Source: CBW1002 sp046081905 (GTDB lineage Bacteria; Cyanobacteriota; Cyanobacteriia; PCC-6307; Cyanobiaceae). From it: 14,695 nt of DNA. The notes under the pieces were generated by a model. The model was given only the letters and a program-made list of their open reading frames with translations. It did not search any database and was not told the DNA's origin. Within the stretch, counting starts at the first letter, position 1. Every line of letters starts with the position of its first letter. Made by a program: the position numbers and the translations under genes. Location: assembly GCA_046081905.1 (NCBI GenBank), contig JBJTWS010000231.1:1-14695 (forward strand). Reading direction: 5' to 3'. Of this stretch, positions 1 to 6,613 are shown in pieces.

Positions 1-1
1 A

Positions 2-610
2 ACCGCGTGTGTCCGGTCGGCAGAGAGCTCTATCCGCGACAAACTCCTAGAGCCCACGAATGAGTGGTATGCGATCGCCAAGATCGCCGGGATCAAGCTG
101 TGCGCGGCCCTGCGGCGGCAATACGGCTTTGATGCGATCAGCCTGATGCCCACGAATCTGTACGGGCCTGGCGACAACTACCACCCCACCCACAGCCATG
201 TGCTGCCGGCCCTGATCCGCCGCTTCCACGAGGCCAAGCTCTCCGGGGCGCCGAGCGTCACCTGCTGGGGAACGGGCACGCCGCTGCGCGAGTTCCTGCA
301 CGCAGATGATCTGGGCGAGGCCTGCGTGCACGCGCTGGAGCGCTATGCGCCCGATCCGGCCGATCCGGTGCAGCACCTGAACGTGGGAACGGGCGTGGAT
401 CTGCCGATCCGAGAGCTGGCGGAGCTGGTGGCCGAAGCGGTGGGCTACGAAGGTGCGATCGAATGGGACACCAGCAAGCCCGATGGCACCCCGAAGAAAC
501 AGCTGGATGTGAGCCGGATCGAGGCCACGGGCTGGAAGGCGCGGATCACGCTGAAGGAGGGGCTGGCGGGCACCTACGCCGATTTCCTGTCGCCCGGCAC
601 CCGCCTCTGA
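2..610 (+). CDS. fcl: GDP-L-fucose synthase, 3' part (N-terminus outside window)
   Basis: This is the C-terminal ~202 residues of an NADPH-dependent GDP-4-keto-6-deoxy-mannose epimerase/reductase, which makes GDP-L-fucose for surface polysaccharide. It belongs to the extended short-chain dehydrogenase family. The frame is open from base 2. The catalytic Tyr-x-x-x-Lys lies at bases 68-82, inside the family hallmark EPTNEWYAIAKIAG, followed by MPTNLYGPGDNYHP from base 146 and the REFLHADDLGEAC segment near 288-325. The stop is TGA at 608-610. The Rossmann NADPH-binding half lies upstream of the window. The first ~16 codons match the family poorly and seem to lack the usual LLTGP just before LEPTNE (see findings). 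The family call is firm. The symbol could equally be wcaG. Confidence 0.93.
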   Translation, partial: TACVRSAESSIRDKLLEPTNEWYAIAKIAGIKLCAALRRQYGFDAISLMPTNLYGPGDNYHPTHSHVLPALIRRFHEAKLSGAPSVTCWGTGTPLREFLHADDLGEACVHALERYAPDPADPVQHLNVGTGVDLPIRELAELVAEAVGYEGAIEWDTSKPDGTPKKQLDVSRIEATGWKARITLKEGLAGTYADFLSPGTRL

Positions 611-1102
611 GGCTGGTTTCCCGGCTTTGCCGCAGCGTTCGGCGCGGGTTCGGGAACCGGTACTTCTGCGGGTGGGCAGGGGCACTCCCGAGGCCTACAT
701 TGAATTTGAGGGGAGGGGAAGACCCGGGTCCCGCCCTTCAGCGAGGAGCGAAGTTCACACCACTCGTTTGCGTTGGCGCCCCTTGGGGTTCTGTCCTTTG
801 CGTTCCAGGAGGTGATCGGCCTGCTGATCCGTTCCAAGGCTGTGAGCGAGCCATACGCCACCCCCCTATCCATCCCGACCAAGCCTCGGCATGCGTCTTC
901 CCGGCGCCCCCCGATGGCCGAAAAGGTGATCTCCTGACCCCGGCGCTCCGTTTCCTGGAGCCCTCTTGCCTGATTCCCCGCACTCCCGAGGGTGCGGGGA
1001 ATCTTGGCGTGATGCATCTTTCAGGCAGAGAATACCAGTGCATTTCCCCCCAGGGCGCGGCCCGGGCCCCAGGATGGATCTGCCCAGGCCTGTGGAGCGA
1101 CT
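611..1102. other. Gene-free stretch between fcl and the diguanylate cyclase
   Basis: I find no convincing coding region on either strand in these ~490 bases. Frames that stay open have low-complexity, Arg/Pro-rich translations typical of high-GC noise. The stretch holds a strong hairpin (972-1003) and a 12-base direct repeat GCACTCCCGAGG at 682-693 and 980-991, the second copy being part of that hairpin. I do not recognise a clear -35/-10 pair. The promoter of the downstream cyclase is presumably here, and the space is large enough for a small RNA, but nothing in the bases proves either. Confidence 0.6.
972..1003. other. Strong perfect stem-loop
   Basis: Bases 972-983 (GATTCCCCGCAC) are the exact reverse complement of 992-1003, with 8 bases between. 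A G-T wobble and one more C-G pair can close inward and leave a CCGA tetraloop, giving about 14 pairs. It starts ~360 bases after the fcl stop and ends ~100 bases before the cyclase start. No run of T follows on either strand, so it is a poor textbook intrinsic terminator. It could be a terminator without a U-tract, a 5'-leader structure of the cyclase mRNA, or part of a small RNA. Confidence 0.55.
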
Positions 1103-2605
1103 GTGAAGCCCCTGCGCCGTCTGCGGTTTCTGCCCATCTTCGGCCTGCTGCTGCTGCTCGGGCTTGGCAGCCTCTCGGTGGTGAGCTACCTGCGGGCCCG
1201 GGAGCTGCTGGACCGCCAGATCAGCGGCACCCTCCTGCCGATCACCTCGGACACGATCTACACCTGCCTCGAGAACGACCTGCTGCGGCCGGCGCTCGCC
1301 TCCGGCCTGATGGCGAGCAACACCTTCCTCACCCGCTGGGGGCTCTCCGGGGAGGGCGATCCCCAGTGGGTGCAGGCCTATCTGGCCAGCGTGCAGCAGC
1401 GCACCGGCGCGACCACGGTGTTTCTCGTATCGGAGCGCACCCGCCGCTACTACCACCCCCGCGGCGTGATCAAGCAGGTGTCCGCCGCCGATCCCCAGGA
1501 TCGCTGGTTCTTCCGCTTCCGCGATTCCGGGCTCGCCCACGAGATCAACATCGACCGCGACACCGCCGATCTGGGGCGCACCACAGCCTTCATCAACGTG
1601 CGCCTGCAGGATCCCGCCGGGAACTTCCTCGGCGCGGTGGGCCTCGGCATCGATGTGCGCACCCTCGCGGCCCAGATCCAGCAGGTGGAGAAGCGGTACG
1701 GCGCTCGCGTGTTCTTCCTCGACGGGCGCGGCCGGGTGGTGCTGGCCGCCGCGGGGCAGCGGGAAGCACCGATGACGGAGGCAGAGGGCCTCAGCGATTC
1801 CCTCCGGCGGGTGCTCAGCGATCCCACCACCTCCTTCCGCCTCATCCACCACGGCCGCGAGATCTTCGTGAACAGCCGCCGGGTGCCCAGCCTCGGCTGG
1901 GTGCTGGTGGTGGTGCAGGAGCGGAGCGCCGAGCAGCGCGATCTGCTGGCCCTGCTGGCCCAGAACCTGCTGGCGGCCCTGCTGATCTCCGCCCTGCTGC
2001 TGCTGCTGGCCTGGCGCACCCTCGGCACCTCCCTGCGGGAGCTCGAACTGGCCGCCCACACCGACAAGCTCACCGGCCTGCTGAACCGCAACGCCTTCGA
2101 GCCCATCTACAGCCACCTGGCCGCCTCGAGCTTCCGGCACGACCAGCCCCTGGTGGTGGCCACGTTCGACATCGATCACTTCAAGCAGGTGAACGATCGC
2201 TATGGCCATCCCGAGGGGGATCGGGTGCTGCGCCACCTCGCCCATCGCCTCAGCCACGGCATCCGCCGCACCGATCTGCTCTTCCGCTGGGGCGGGGAGG
2301 AGTTCCTGCTGCTCCTGCCGGATTGCACCCTGCCCCAGGCCCTGCTGCGCCTGGAGGCGATCCGCACCGATCTCCGCCACCACCCCGCGGAGCTCACGGG
2401 TCCCTCCGGTCCCACCGCCCTCTTGATCACCCTCAGCTGCGGCGTGACCGTGCACCGCAGCGGCGAACCCTCCTCCGTGCTGCTGCGCCGGGTGGATTCC
2501 GCCCTCTATGCCGCCAAGCGGGAGGGACGCGACCGGGTGATCTGCGTGGAGCCGGAGGAATCCGGCGCCCTTCAGCGCACCACCAGCACCGGGCACGACG
2601 CCTGA
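1103..2605 (+). CDS. Membrane diguanylate cyclase with periplasmic Cache-like sensor and GGEEF domain
   Basis: This 500-residue protein should condense two GTP to cyclic di-GMP. Its order is: membrane segment ~8-29; extracytoplasmic sensor ~30-280 resembling double-Cache domains (Tyr-Tyr-His-Pro near 116, Trp-Phe-Phe near 135, Gly-x-Val-Gly-Leu-Gly near 177-182); second membrane segment ~282-305; cytoplasmic GGDEF domain from ~318. The active-site signature GGEEF is at 397-401. Asp356 (in FDIDHF) and Asn364 fit the metal and GTP-contact positions. RxxD at 388-391, five residues before GGEEF, is the product-inhibition I-site, so feedback control is likely intact. There is no EAL domain. The start is GTG at 1103, chosen because GGAG at 1094-1097 sits five bases upstream. 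The Cache ligand is unknown. The gene ends inside the convergent usp gene. Confidence 0.93.
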   Translation: MKPLRRLRFLPIFGLLLLLGLGSLSVVSYLRARELLDRQISGTLLPITSDTIYTCLENDLLRPALASGLMASNTFLTRWGLSGEGDPQWVQAYLASVQQRTGATTVFLVSERTRRYYHPRGVIKQVSAADPQDRWFFRFRDSGLAHEINIDRDTADLGRTTAFINVRLQDPAGNFLGAVGLGIDVRTLAAQIQQVEKRYGARVFFLDGRGRVVLAAAGQREAPMTEAEGLSDSLRRVLSDPTTSFRLIHHGREIFVNSRRVPSLGWVLVVVQERSAEQRDLLALLAQNLLAALLISALLLLLAWRTLGTSLRELELAAHTDKLTGLLNRNAFEPIYSHLAASSFRHDQPLVVATFDIDHFKQVNDRYGHPEGDRVLRHLAHRLSHGIRRTDLLFRWGGEEFLLLLPDCTLPQALLRLEAIRTDLRHHPAELTGPSGPTALLITLSCGVTVHRSGEPSSVLLRRVDSALYAAKREGRDRVICVEPEESGALQRTTSTGHDA

Positions 2606-3018
2606 ACCAGCACCCGCTGGGTTTCGCTGCCCAGCAGCAGGCCCACCAGACCCCGGCGGCCATGGGAGCCCATCACGATCAGATCGCAGCCCAGCCGCTG
2701 GGCCGCCTCCAGAATCGCCGTGTGCACGCCGTCGCCGGCGGCGCTCTCGGTGTTCACCGCCACCCCGGCGGCCTCCACCACCGCCCGCGCCTCCGCCAGC
2801 ACCCGGTTCGACTCCTCCCGGGCCGCCTGCAGCAGCGCCTCGATCGTGGTGGGCTCCACCATCTCGCCCATGCCCACCAGCGAGAGGGCCACGTTCTCGC
2901 GCACATGCAGCAGGGTGAGCCTGCTTCCCAGGGCCTTGGCCAGCGCCGCCGCCTGCTCCACCGCCTTGGCGGAGGCCTCCGATCCATCGGTGGGCACCAG
3001 CAGATGGGCGTAGGCCAT
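2572..3018 (-). CDS. Universal stress protein, UspA family
   Basis: A single-domain UspA-fold protein of 148 residues, cytoplasmic, probably dimeric. The N-terminal strand HLLVPTDGSE (5-14) carries the conserved Asp11. The C-terminal ATP-binding signature G-x2-G-x9-G-S is complete at Gly117-Ser-His-Gly120 to Gly130-Ser131, so this belongs to the nucleotide-binding branch. The protein ends in CPVLVVR, the usual last strand. The ATG at 3018 is the only sensible start, since it directly precedes the first strand; no good Shine-Dalgarno precedes it. Its last 34 bases overlap the 3' end of the cyclase in convergent orientation. It lies 87 bases downstream of a broken antiporter that also carries USP-like domains, and may be co-transcribed with it. 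The physiological role of this copy is unknown. Confidence 0.93.
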   Translation of the reverse strand: MAYAHLLVPTDGSEASAKAVEQAAALAKALGSRLTLLHVRENVALSLVGMGEMVEPTTIEALLQAAREESNRVLAEARAVVEAAGVAVNTESAAGDGVHTAILEAAQRLGCDLIVMGSHGRRGLVGLLLGSETQRVLVQASCPVLVVR

Positions 3019-3105
3019 GGCGAGGGCGGCGGCTCCCCTTCTGTTTAGTCACCCCGGCGGGAACCGCCCAGCTGCTGGGGGCGTGCCTTCCGTGGGTGTT
3101 TGCCT

Positions 3106-4355
3106 TCAGTGCAGCGGGTCGCTGATCACCAGGGTGGAGCTGGTGAGGCGCCGCAGCAGCCGGCTGGCCCGGTCGCTGGCGGCGATCGGCAGCCCCGCCA
3201 CCAGCCGCCGCTGGGAGCGCAGGATCACCAGATCGTGCTGGCGGGGCTGGCTGAGGATTTCGCTCTCCACCAGCAGGCTGGGGTGCGCCTGCACGTCCAC
3301 CCCCACCCGCTCGCGCGTCCCCTCGCCCCGCGGCAGCCACTGCCGTAGCTGCTCCCGCAGGTGCTGCCGCTCCGCCGCCGGCAGGCCCGGATCGTGTAGA
3401 TGCAGCAGGGTGATCCGCACGGCCGGCGGAGGGGCGTCCGCCAAGCTGGCGGCGATCCGCTCCGCCAGCTGCACCTGCTCGAGGGCGCTGGCGGAGAGGT
3501 CCTTGATCGGCACCAGCCGCCGCCGCAGCTGCCGCGGCTCCTGCCGCAGGCGGGTCACCACCACCGGGCAGTGGGCCTGGCGGCAGAGGGCATCCACCAG
3601 ATCGCCGAACAGCCAGCGGCCCAGCCGGGCCGGCGAGCCCACCCCCACCATCAGCAGGTCGGCCCCCTGCTCCAGGGCTGCCCGGGCGATGCCGCCGGCC
3701 ACCTCCTGGTCCACCCGCAGCAGTGGGCTGCTGGGGATGGCCAGCTCCCGGCTGATCTCCTCGGTGTCGAGCAGGAGCTGGCGGGCCCGGGCCAGATCGG
3801 CGGTGAGGGCCATGCTGCCGCCCCCTCCGCATCCCAGCGCAGCGGCGTGACCACCGCCAGCGGCAGCACCAGCCCCGGCCGCCCCTCCTCCCCGCCGATC
3901 AGGCTGCGCACGATCGGATAGCCCAGCGGCGTGTGGGAGGCCAGGATCGAGCCCAGCAGCACGGCGCTCACCGGCGGGAAGCCACTGGCGAAGCCCAGGG
4001 CGGTGTCCGCCGCCATCGGCAGGCCGAAGGTGAGCAGCCCGAAGCGGAAGGAGCGCTGGCGGATCCGCTGGAACTCCGCCAGGTCGATCTCCAGCCCCGC
4101 TAGAAACAGCAGGTACACCACCCCCACATCGGAGAGCAGCGTCACCGTTTCGCTCTCGGGCGTCACCCACCCCAGGCCGTGGGGGCCCACCACCAGCAGC
4201 CCCACCAGATCCGCCAGGCCCAGCCGCCGGAACAGGGGCGGCACCAGCACGCTCAGGGCCAGCAGCAGGGCGAAGGTGCCGAGGGGATTGGCCGCCAGGA
4301 ATCCCCCCACCCCGGAGGCCGTGCCTGTGCCCATGGCCCCCAGCAGCGCCCCCAT
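3106..4355 (-). pseudogene. Decayed CPA2-type Na+/H+ (cation/proton) antiporter with C-terminal USP-like domains
   Basis: Two frames together look like one broken gene. From ATG 4355, residues ~20-152 are the start of a CPA2 exchanger: membrane segments around NPLGTFALLLALSVLVPPLF, then GPHGLGWV, LLSDVGVVYLLFLAGLEIDL, and SILASHTPLGYPIVRSL. In intact relatives about seven more helices follow, including the one with the ion-binding Asp. Here the text jumps at ~3890-3903 to GLVLPLAVVTPLRWDAEG, which looks like the start of the cytoplasmic USP-like region. One base is then missing near a C5 run (3821-3825). After the shift, the frame from 3813 continues MALTADLARARQ and gives two USP-like modules ending SDPLH (stop at 3106). 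A transporter without its core helices should not work. The start sits 9 bases after the ParB-like stop, so the two genes were an operon. Alternatives are an assembly collapse plus a base-call error, or independent survival of the 3813-3106 part as a soluble USP protein. Confidence 0.82.
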
Positions 4356-4364
4356 CGATCCGCC

Positions 4365-5012
4365 CTAGAGGCCGCGCCAGCCCGCCAGGTGCGAGGCGGC
4401 GCTGGAGCGGACCAGCGCCCGGGCGCCCGGCAGGGCCGGCTCCAGGCGCAGGGAGCTGAAGGGGGGCAGCGAGCGGCGGCGCAGCCAGGCGCCCCAGCGG
4501 AATTCGTGGAAGGGGATCAGCGGAGCCGGGGCGATCACCCCCTCCTGCTTGAGCTTCCACACCAGGCTGCGGTAGGGGTCGTCCTCCAGCTCGCCCAGGT
4601 GTGAGGGCAATACCGAGGGGGCGAGGGGCCCGTTGCCGCGGCCGTTGTAGAGGTACAGCCAGCCCCGGCGGTGCAGCTCGGCCAGGGTCACGTCCTGGTC
4701 GGAGGAATCCACCTCCAGGGCCACGTAGCCGAAGGCCACGGCGGAGGGATCGAGCGCGAACAGGCCACTGAGGCGATGGTGCCGGTCCACCATCCAGAGC
4801 AGCCCGGTGCCGTTGCGCACCAGCGGCACCGGCTTGCCGCGCAGGTAGGAGAGGCGGGCCTCGAGGCTGTCGCGGGCGAAGTCTGCCTGCCGCCGCTGCA
4901 CCTCCGCCAGGCCCACGCACAGCTGGGTGGGGCGCAGCGTGGCGATGGGCACCTCCAGCAGCGGTTCACCGGGCTGGGGAGGGGGAAGGGGCTCGTAGGG
5001 GAGGAGGTGCAG
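4365..5012 (-). CDS. ParB-like nuclease-domain protein (ParBc_2 type), start uncertain
   Basis: About 215 residues resembling the short cyanobacterial proteins of the ParB-like nuclease superfamily, not the chromosome-partitioning ParB itself: there is no helix-turn-helix DNA-binding or dimerisation domain. Visible features are the N-terminal PGEPLLEVPIATLRPTQLCVG (~14-34), the core signature VDRHHR (75-80) within a WMVDRHHRLSGLFAL strand-helix, DDPYRSL (144-150) and PFHEFRWG (167-174). Substrate and role are unknown. The frame has no ATG at the right place. I end the gene at CTG 5012, where the recognisable sequence begins (HLLPYEPLP). The nearest ATG (5035) lies in another frame, one base off. 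TAG stop at 4365-4367. It sits between hli and the antiporter remnant on the same strand, probably as one transcript. Confidence 0.75.
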   Translation of the reverse strand: MHLLPYEPLPPPQPGEPLLEVPIATLRPTQLCVGLAEVQRRQADFARDSLEARLSYLRGKPVPLVRNGTGLLWMVDRHHRLSGLFALDPSAVAFGYVALEVDSSDQDVTLAELHRRGWLYLYNGRGNGPLAPSVLPSHLGELEDDPYRSLVWKLKQEGVIAPAPLIPFHEFRWGAWLRRRSLPPFSSLRLEPALPGARALVRSSAASHLAGWRGL

Positions 5013-5044
5013 GGGTCCTGCGCGGATCCCTCCATCCTGGCTGG

Positions 5045-5245
5045 TCAGCCCAGGGAGAGCAGGGTGCCGAGGCCGATCTGGTGGAGGATGCCCTGGCCGG
5101 TGAGGGCCTCGGTGAGCACGCCGATCACGAAGCCGAGCATGGCGGCGCGGCCGTTGAAGCGCTCTGCGGCCTGGAGCTGTTCGGCGTGGATCTGGGCGGC
5201 GGCGGCGTTCTGGAACCAGCGGTCGTCGGACTGGGTGGTGGACAT
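5045..5245 (-). CDS. hli: High-light-inducible protein (HLIP / Scp), single helix
   Basis: A 66-residue one-helix relative of light-harvesting proteins, located in the thylakoid membrane. HLIPs bind chlorophyll and carotenoid, protect photosystem II assembly and help recycle chlorophyll under light or nutrient stress. The chlorophyll-binding signature ExxNGRxAMxGF is complete: Glu28, Asn31, Arg33, Met36, Phe39. The helix (~34-50) runs into LTGQGILHQIG, typical of the cyanobacterial group. I take ATG 5245 (MSTTQ) as the start; an in-frame ATG at 5278 would add 11 residues unlike the family. Neither has a Shine-Dalgarno site. The stop is followed 32 bases later by the ParB-like frame. It diverges from cbiX, so both promoters share the 177 bases between. 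Confidence 0.93.
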   Translation of the reverse strand: MSTTQSDDRWFQNAAAAQIHAEQLQAAERFNGRAAMLGFVIGVLTEALTGQGILHQIGLGTLLSLG

Positions 5246-5422
5246 GGGATTTCGGGGTTGGCTCTGGAAGAAATGCAAAGGGATCTTGCGATTCCAGCTC
5301 TTTCGCTTGACGAAAAGCTGACACAGGCTTCCCAGATTTTTGTGGATGGTAAGGCGGAGTCTTGTGGGCCGACGGGTTCCGGATCGTGAGCGCCGATAGG
5401 GTCGGCTCCTGCCCCGGACCCC
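5246..5422. promoter_or_regulatory. Divergent promoter region between hli and cbiX
   Basis: These 177 bases separate two genes reading outward, so both promoters should lie here. The middle (about 5258-5350) is richer in A+T than the rest of the window and contains a hairpin at 5296-5319. On the plus strand TTGACG at 5307-5312 resembles a -35 box, but no good -10 follows at 16-18 bases. I do not see a clear tandem high-light regulatory motif (HLR1) of the kind described for hli genes. Assignment rests mainly on gene orientation. Confidence 0.55.
5296..5319. repeat. Inverted repeat upstream of hli
   Basis: AGCT(C)TTTCG at 5296-5305 pairs with CGAAAAGCT at 5311-5319: nine pairs with one bulged C and the five-base loop CTTGA. 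It lies about 50-75 bases upstream of the hli ATG, in the A+T-rich part of the divergent region. It could be a repressor or activator operator, or a structure in the hli mRNA leader. No U-tract follows, so a terminator is unlikely. Confidence 0.4.
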
Positions 5423-6613
5423 ATGGCCGATTCCCTCCCCGCCGCGCCCTCAGGCGCCACCGCCGCCCTCCCCACCGCCGATCTCCCCATCCAGAGGCCC
5501 CGCGGCCGCCTCGGGGTGCTGGTGTGCGGCCACGGCAGCCGCAACCGCCTGGCGGTGGGGGAATTCGCCTCCCTGGCCGAGCAGCTCCGCCGCCACCTGG
5601 CCCCCGTGCCCGTGGCCCACGGCTACCTCGAGTTCGCCCGGCCGATCCTGCGCGACGGCCTCGAGAGCCTGCGGCAGCAGGGGGTGGAGCACGTGCTGGC
5701 GGTGCCGGCGATGCTCTTCGCGGCGGGCCACGCCAAGAACGACATCCCCTCGGTGCTGAACACCTACAGCGCCGAGACCGGCCTCGCGATCGATTACGGC
5801 CGGGAACTGGGGGTGGACCTCAAGATGATCCAGGCCGCCGGTGCCCGCATTCGCGAGGCGATCGAGGCGGCCGACCGGGCTGCCCTCGGCCGCGGTGAAG
5901 CCCCCGTGCCCCTGCACGACACCTGCCTGGTGGTGGTGGGCCGCGGCTCCTCCGACCCGGACGCCAACTCCAACGTGGCCAAGGTGACCCGCATGCTCGT
6001 GGAGGGCTTCGGCTTCGGCTGGGGGGAAACCGTGTATTCCGGCGTCACCTTCCCGCTGGTGGAGCCCGGCCTGCGGCAGGTGATGAAGCTCGGCCACCGG
6101 CGGGTGGTGGTGTTCCCCTATTTCCTCTTCTCCGGCGTGCTGGTGAGCCGCATCCGCCAGCACAGCGAACGCATCGCCGCCGATCACCCGGAGGTGGAGT
6201 TGCTGGCCGCCTCCTACCTGGGCGACCACCCCCTGGTGCTGGCCACCTTCGCCGAGCGGGTGGCGGAAGTGCTGCGCGGCGACACCGACATGAACTGCTC
6301 CCTCTGCAAGTACCGCGCCCAGGTGCTGGGCTTCGAGCGGGAGGTGGGGGCGCCCCAGCACAGCCACCACCACCACGTGGAGGGACTGGTGGAGAGCTGC
6401 ACCCTCTGCGAGCGCGAATGCACCGGCGCCTGCCAGCCCGATGGCGTGCCCCTGCCCCTCGGCCAGGCCCCTGAGGCCCACGGGCATGGCCACGAACACG
6501 GGCACGACCACCCGCATGCCCACGAGCACGGCCATCACCATCCGCCCTACCCCCACGCCGATCACCCCCTCGGCCCCCGCACGCTGCGGTCGCACTCTGA
6601 CCGCGACCCATGA
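5423..6613 (+). CDS. cbiX: Sirohydrochlorin cobaltochelatase, long CbiX type with Cys- and His-rich tail
   Basis: A 396-residue class II chelatase that inserts cobalt (possibly iron) into sirohydrochlorin, the branch point to the pseudocobalamin-type cofactor or siroheme. Two related lobes are visible. Lobe 1 (~30-150) has GHGSR at 36-40 with His37, and His103 in AGHAKNDIP, both likely metal ligands. Lobe 2 (~168-290) has GRGSSDPDANS from 173, SGVTFPLVEPG and FPYFLFSG. A tail follows with MNCSLC at 290-295, the MxCxxC pattern known as an Fe-S site in Bacillus megaterium CbiX. After it come HSHHHH (313-318), a second Cys cluster CTLCERECTGAC at 326-337, and a run of His-Gly/His-Glu pairs at ~353-381. 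The first ~28 residues are disordered-looking. ATG 5423 is used; there is no Shine-Dalgarno site. Confidence 0.93.
   Translation: MADSLPAAPSGATAALPTADLPIQRPRGRLGVLVCGHGSRNRLAVGEFASLAEQLRRHLAPVPVAHGYLEFARPILRDGLESLRQQGVEHVLAVPAMLFAAGHAKNDIPSVLNTYSAETGLAIDYGRELGVDLKMIQAAGARIREAIEAADRAALGRGEAPVPLHDTCLVVVGRGSSDPDANSNVAKVTRMLVEGFGFGWGETVYSGVTFPLVEPGLRQVMKLGHRRVVVFPYFLFSGVLVSRIRQHSERIAADHPEVELLAASYLGDHPLVLATFAERVAEVLRGDTDMNCSLCKYRAQVLGFEREVGAPQHSHHHHVEGLVESCTLCERECTGACQPDGVPLPLGQAPEAHGHGHEHGHDHPHAHEHGHHHPPYPHADHPLGPRTLRSHSDRDP

Noticed and set aside
463..3048. Very long open frame on the plus strand, 861 codons
   Set aside because: It runs through three regions in the wrong frame or strand, has an Arg/Pro/His-rich noise translation, and overlaps the clear fucose synthase, cyclase and usp genes.
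3056..3068. Small GGCGG-GAA-CCGCC hairpin as a terminator between the antiporter remnant and usp
   Set aside because: Only five pairs, a three-base loop and no T-run; common by chance in such GC-rich DNA.
866..3832. Very long minus-strand open frame, 988 codons
   Set aside because: It is antisense to the diguanylate cyclase and out of frame with usp. Gly/Ala/Arg-rich composition with no domain marks a high-GC shadow.
3814..4920. Upstream 369 codons of the minus-strand frame that ends at 3106
   Set aside because: Only the part after 3813 looks like protein. The rest is Gly/Pro/Arg-rich and antiparallel-frame noise over the antiporter and ParB-like genes.
5246..5278. In-frame ATG at 5278 as the HLIP start
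   Set aside because: It adds 11 residues not typical of short HLIPs, and neither start has a Shine-Dalgarno site; family length favours 5245.
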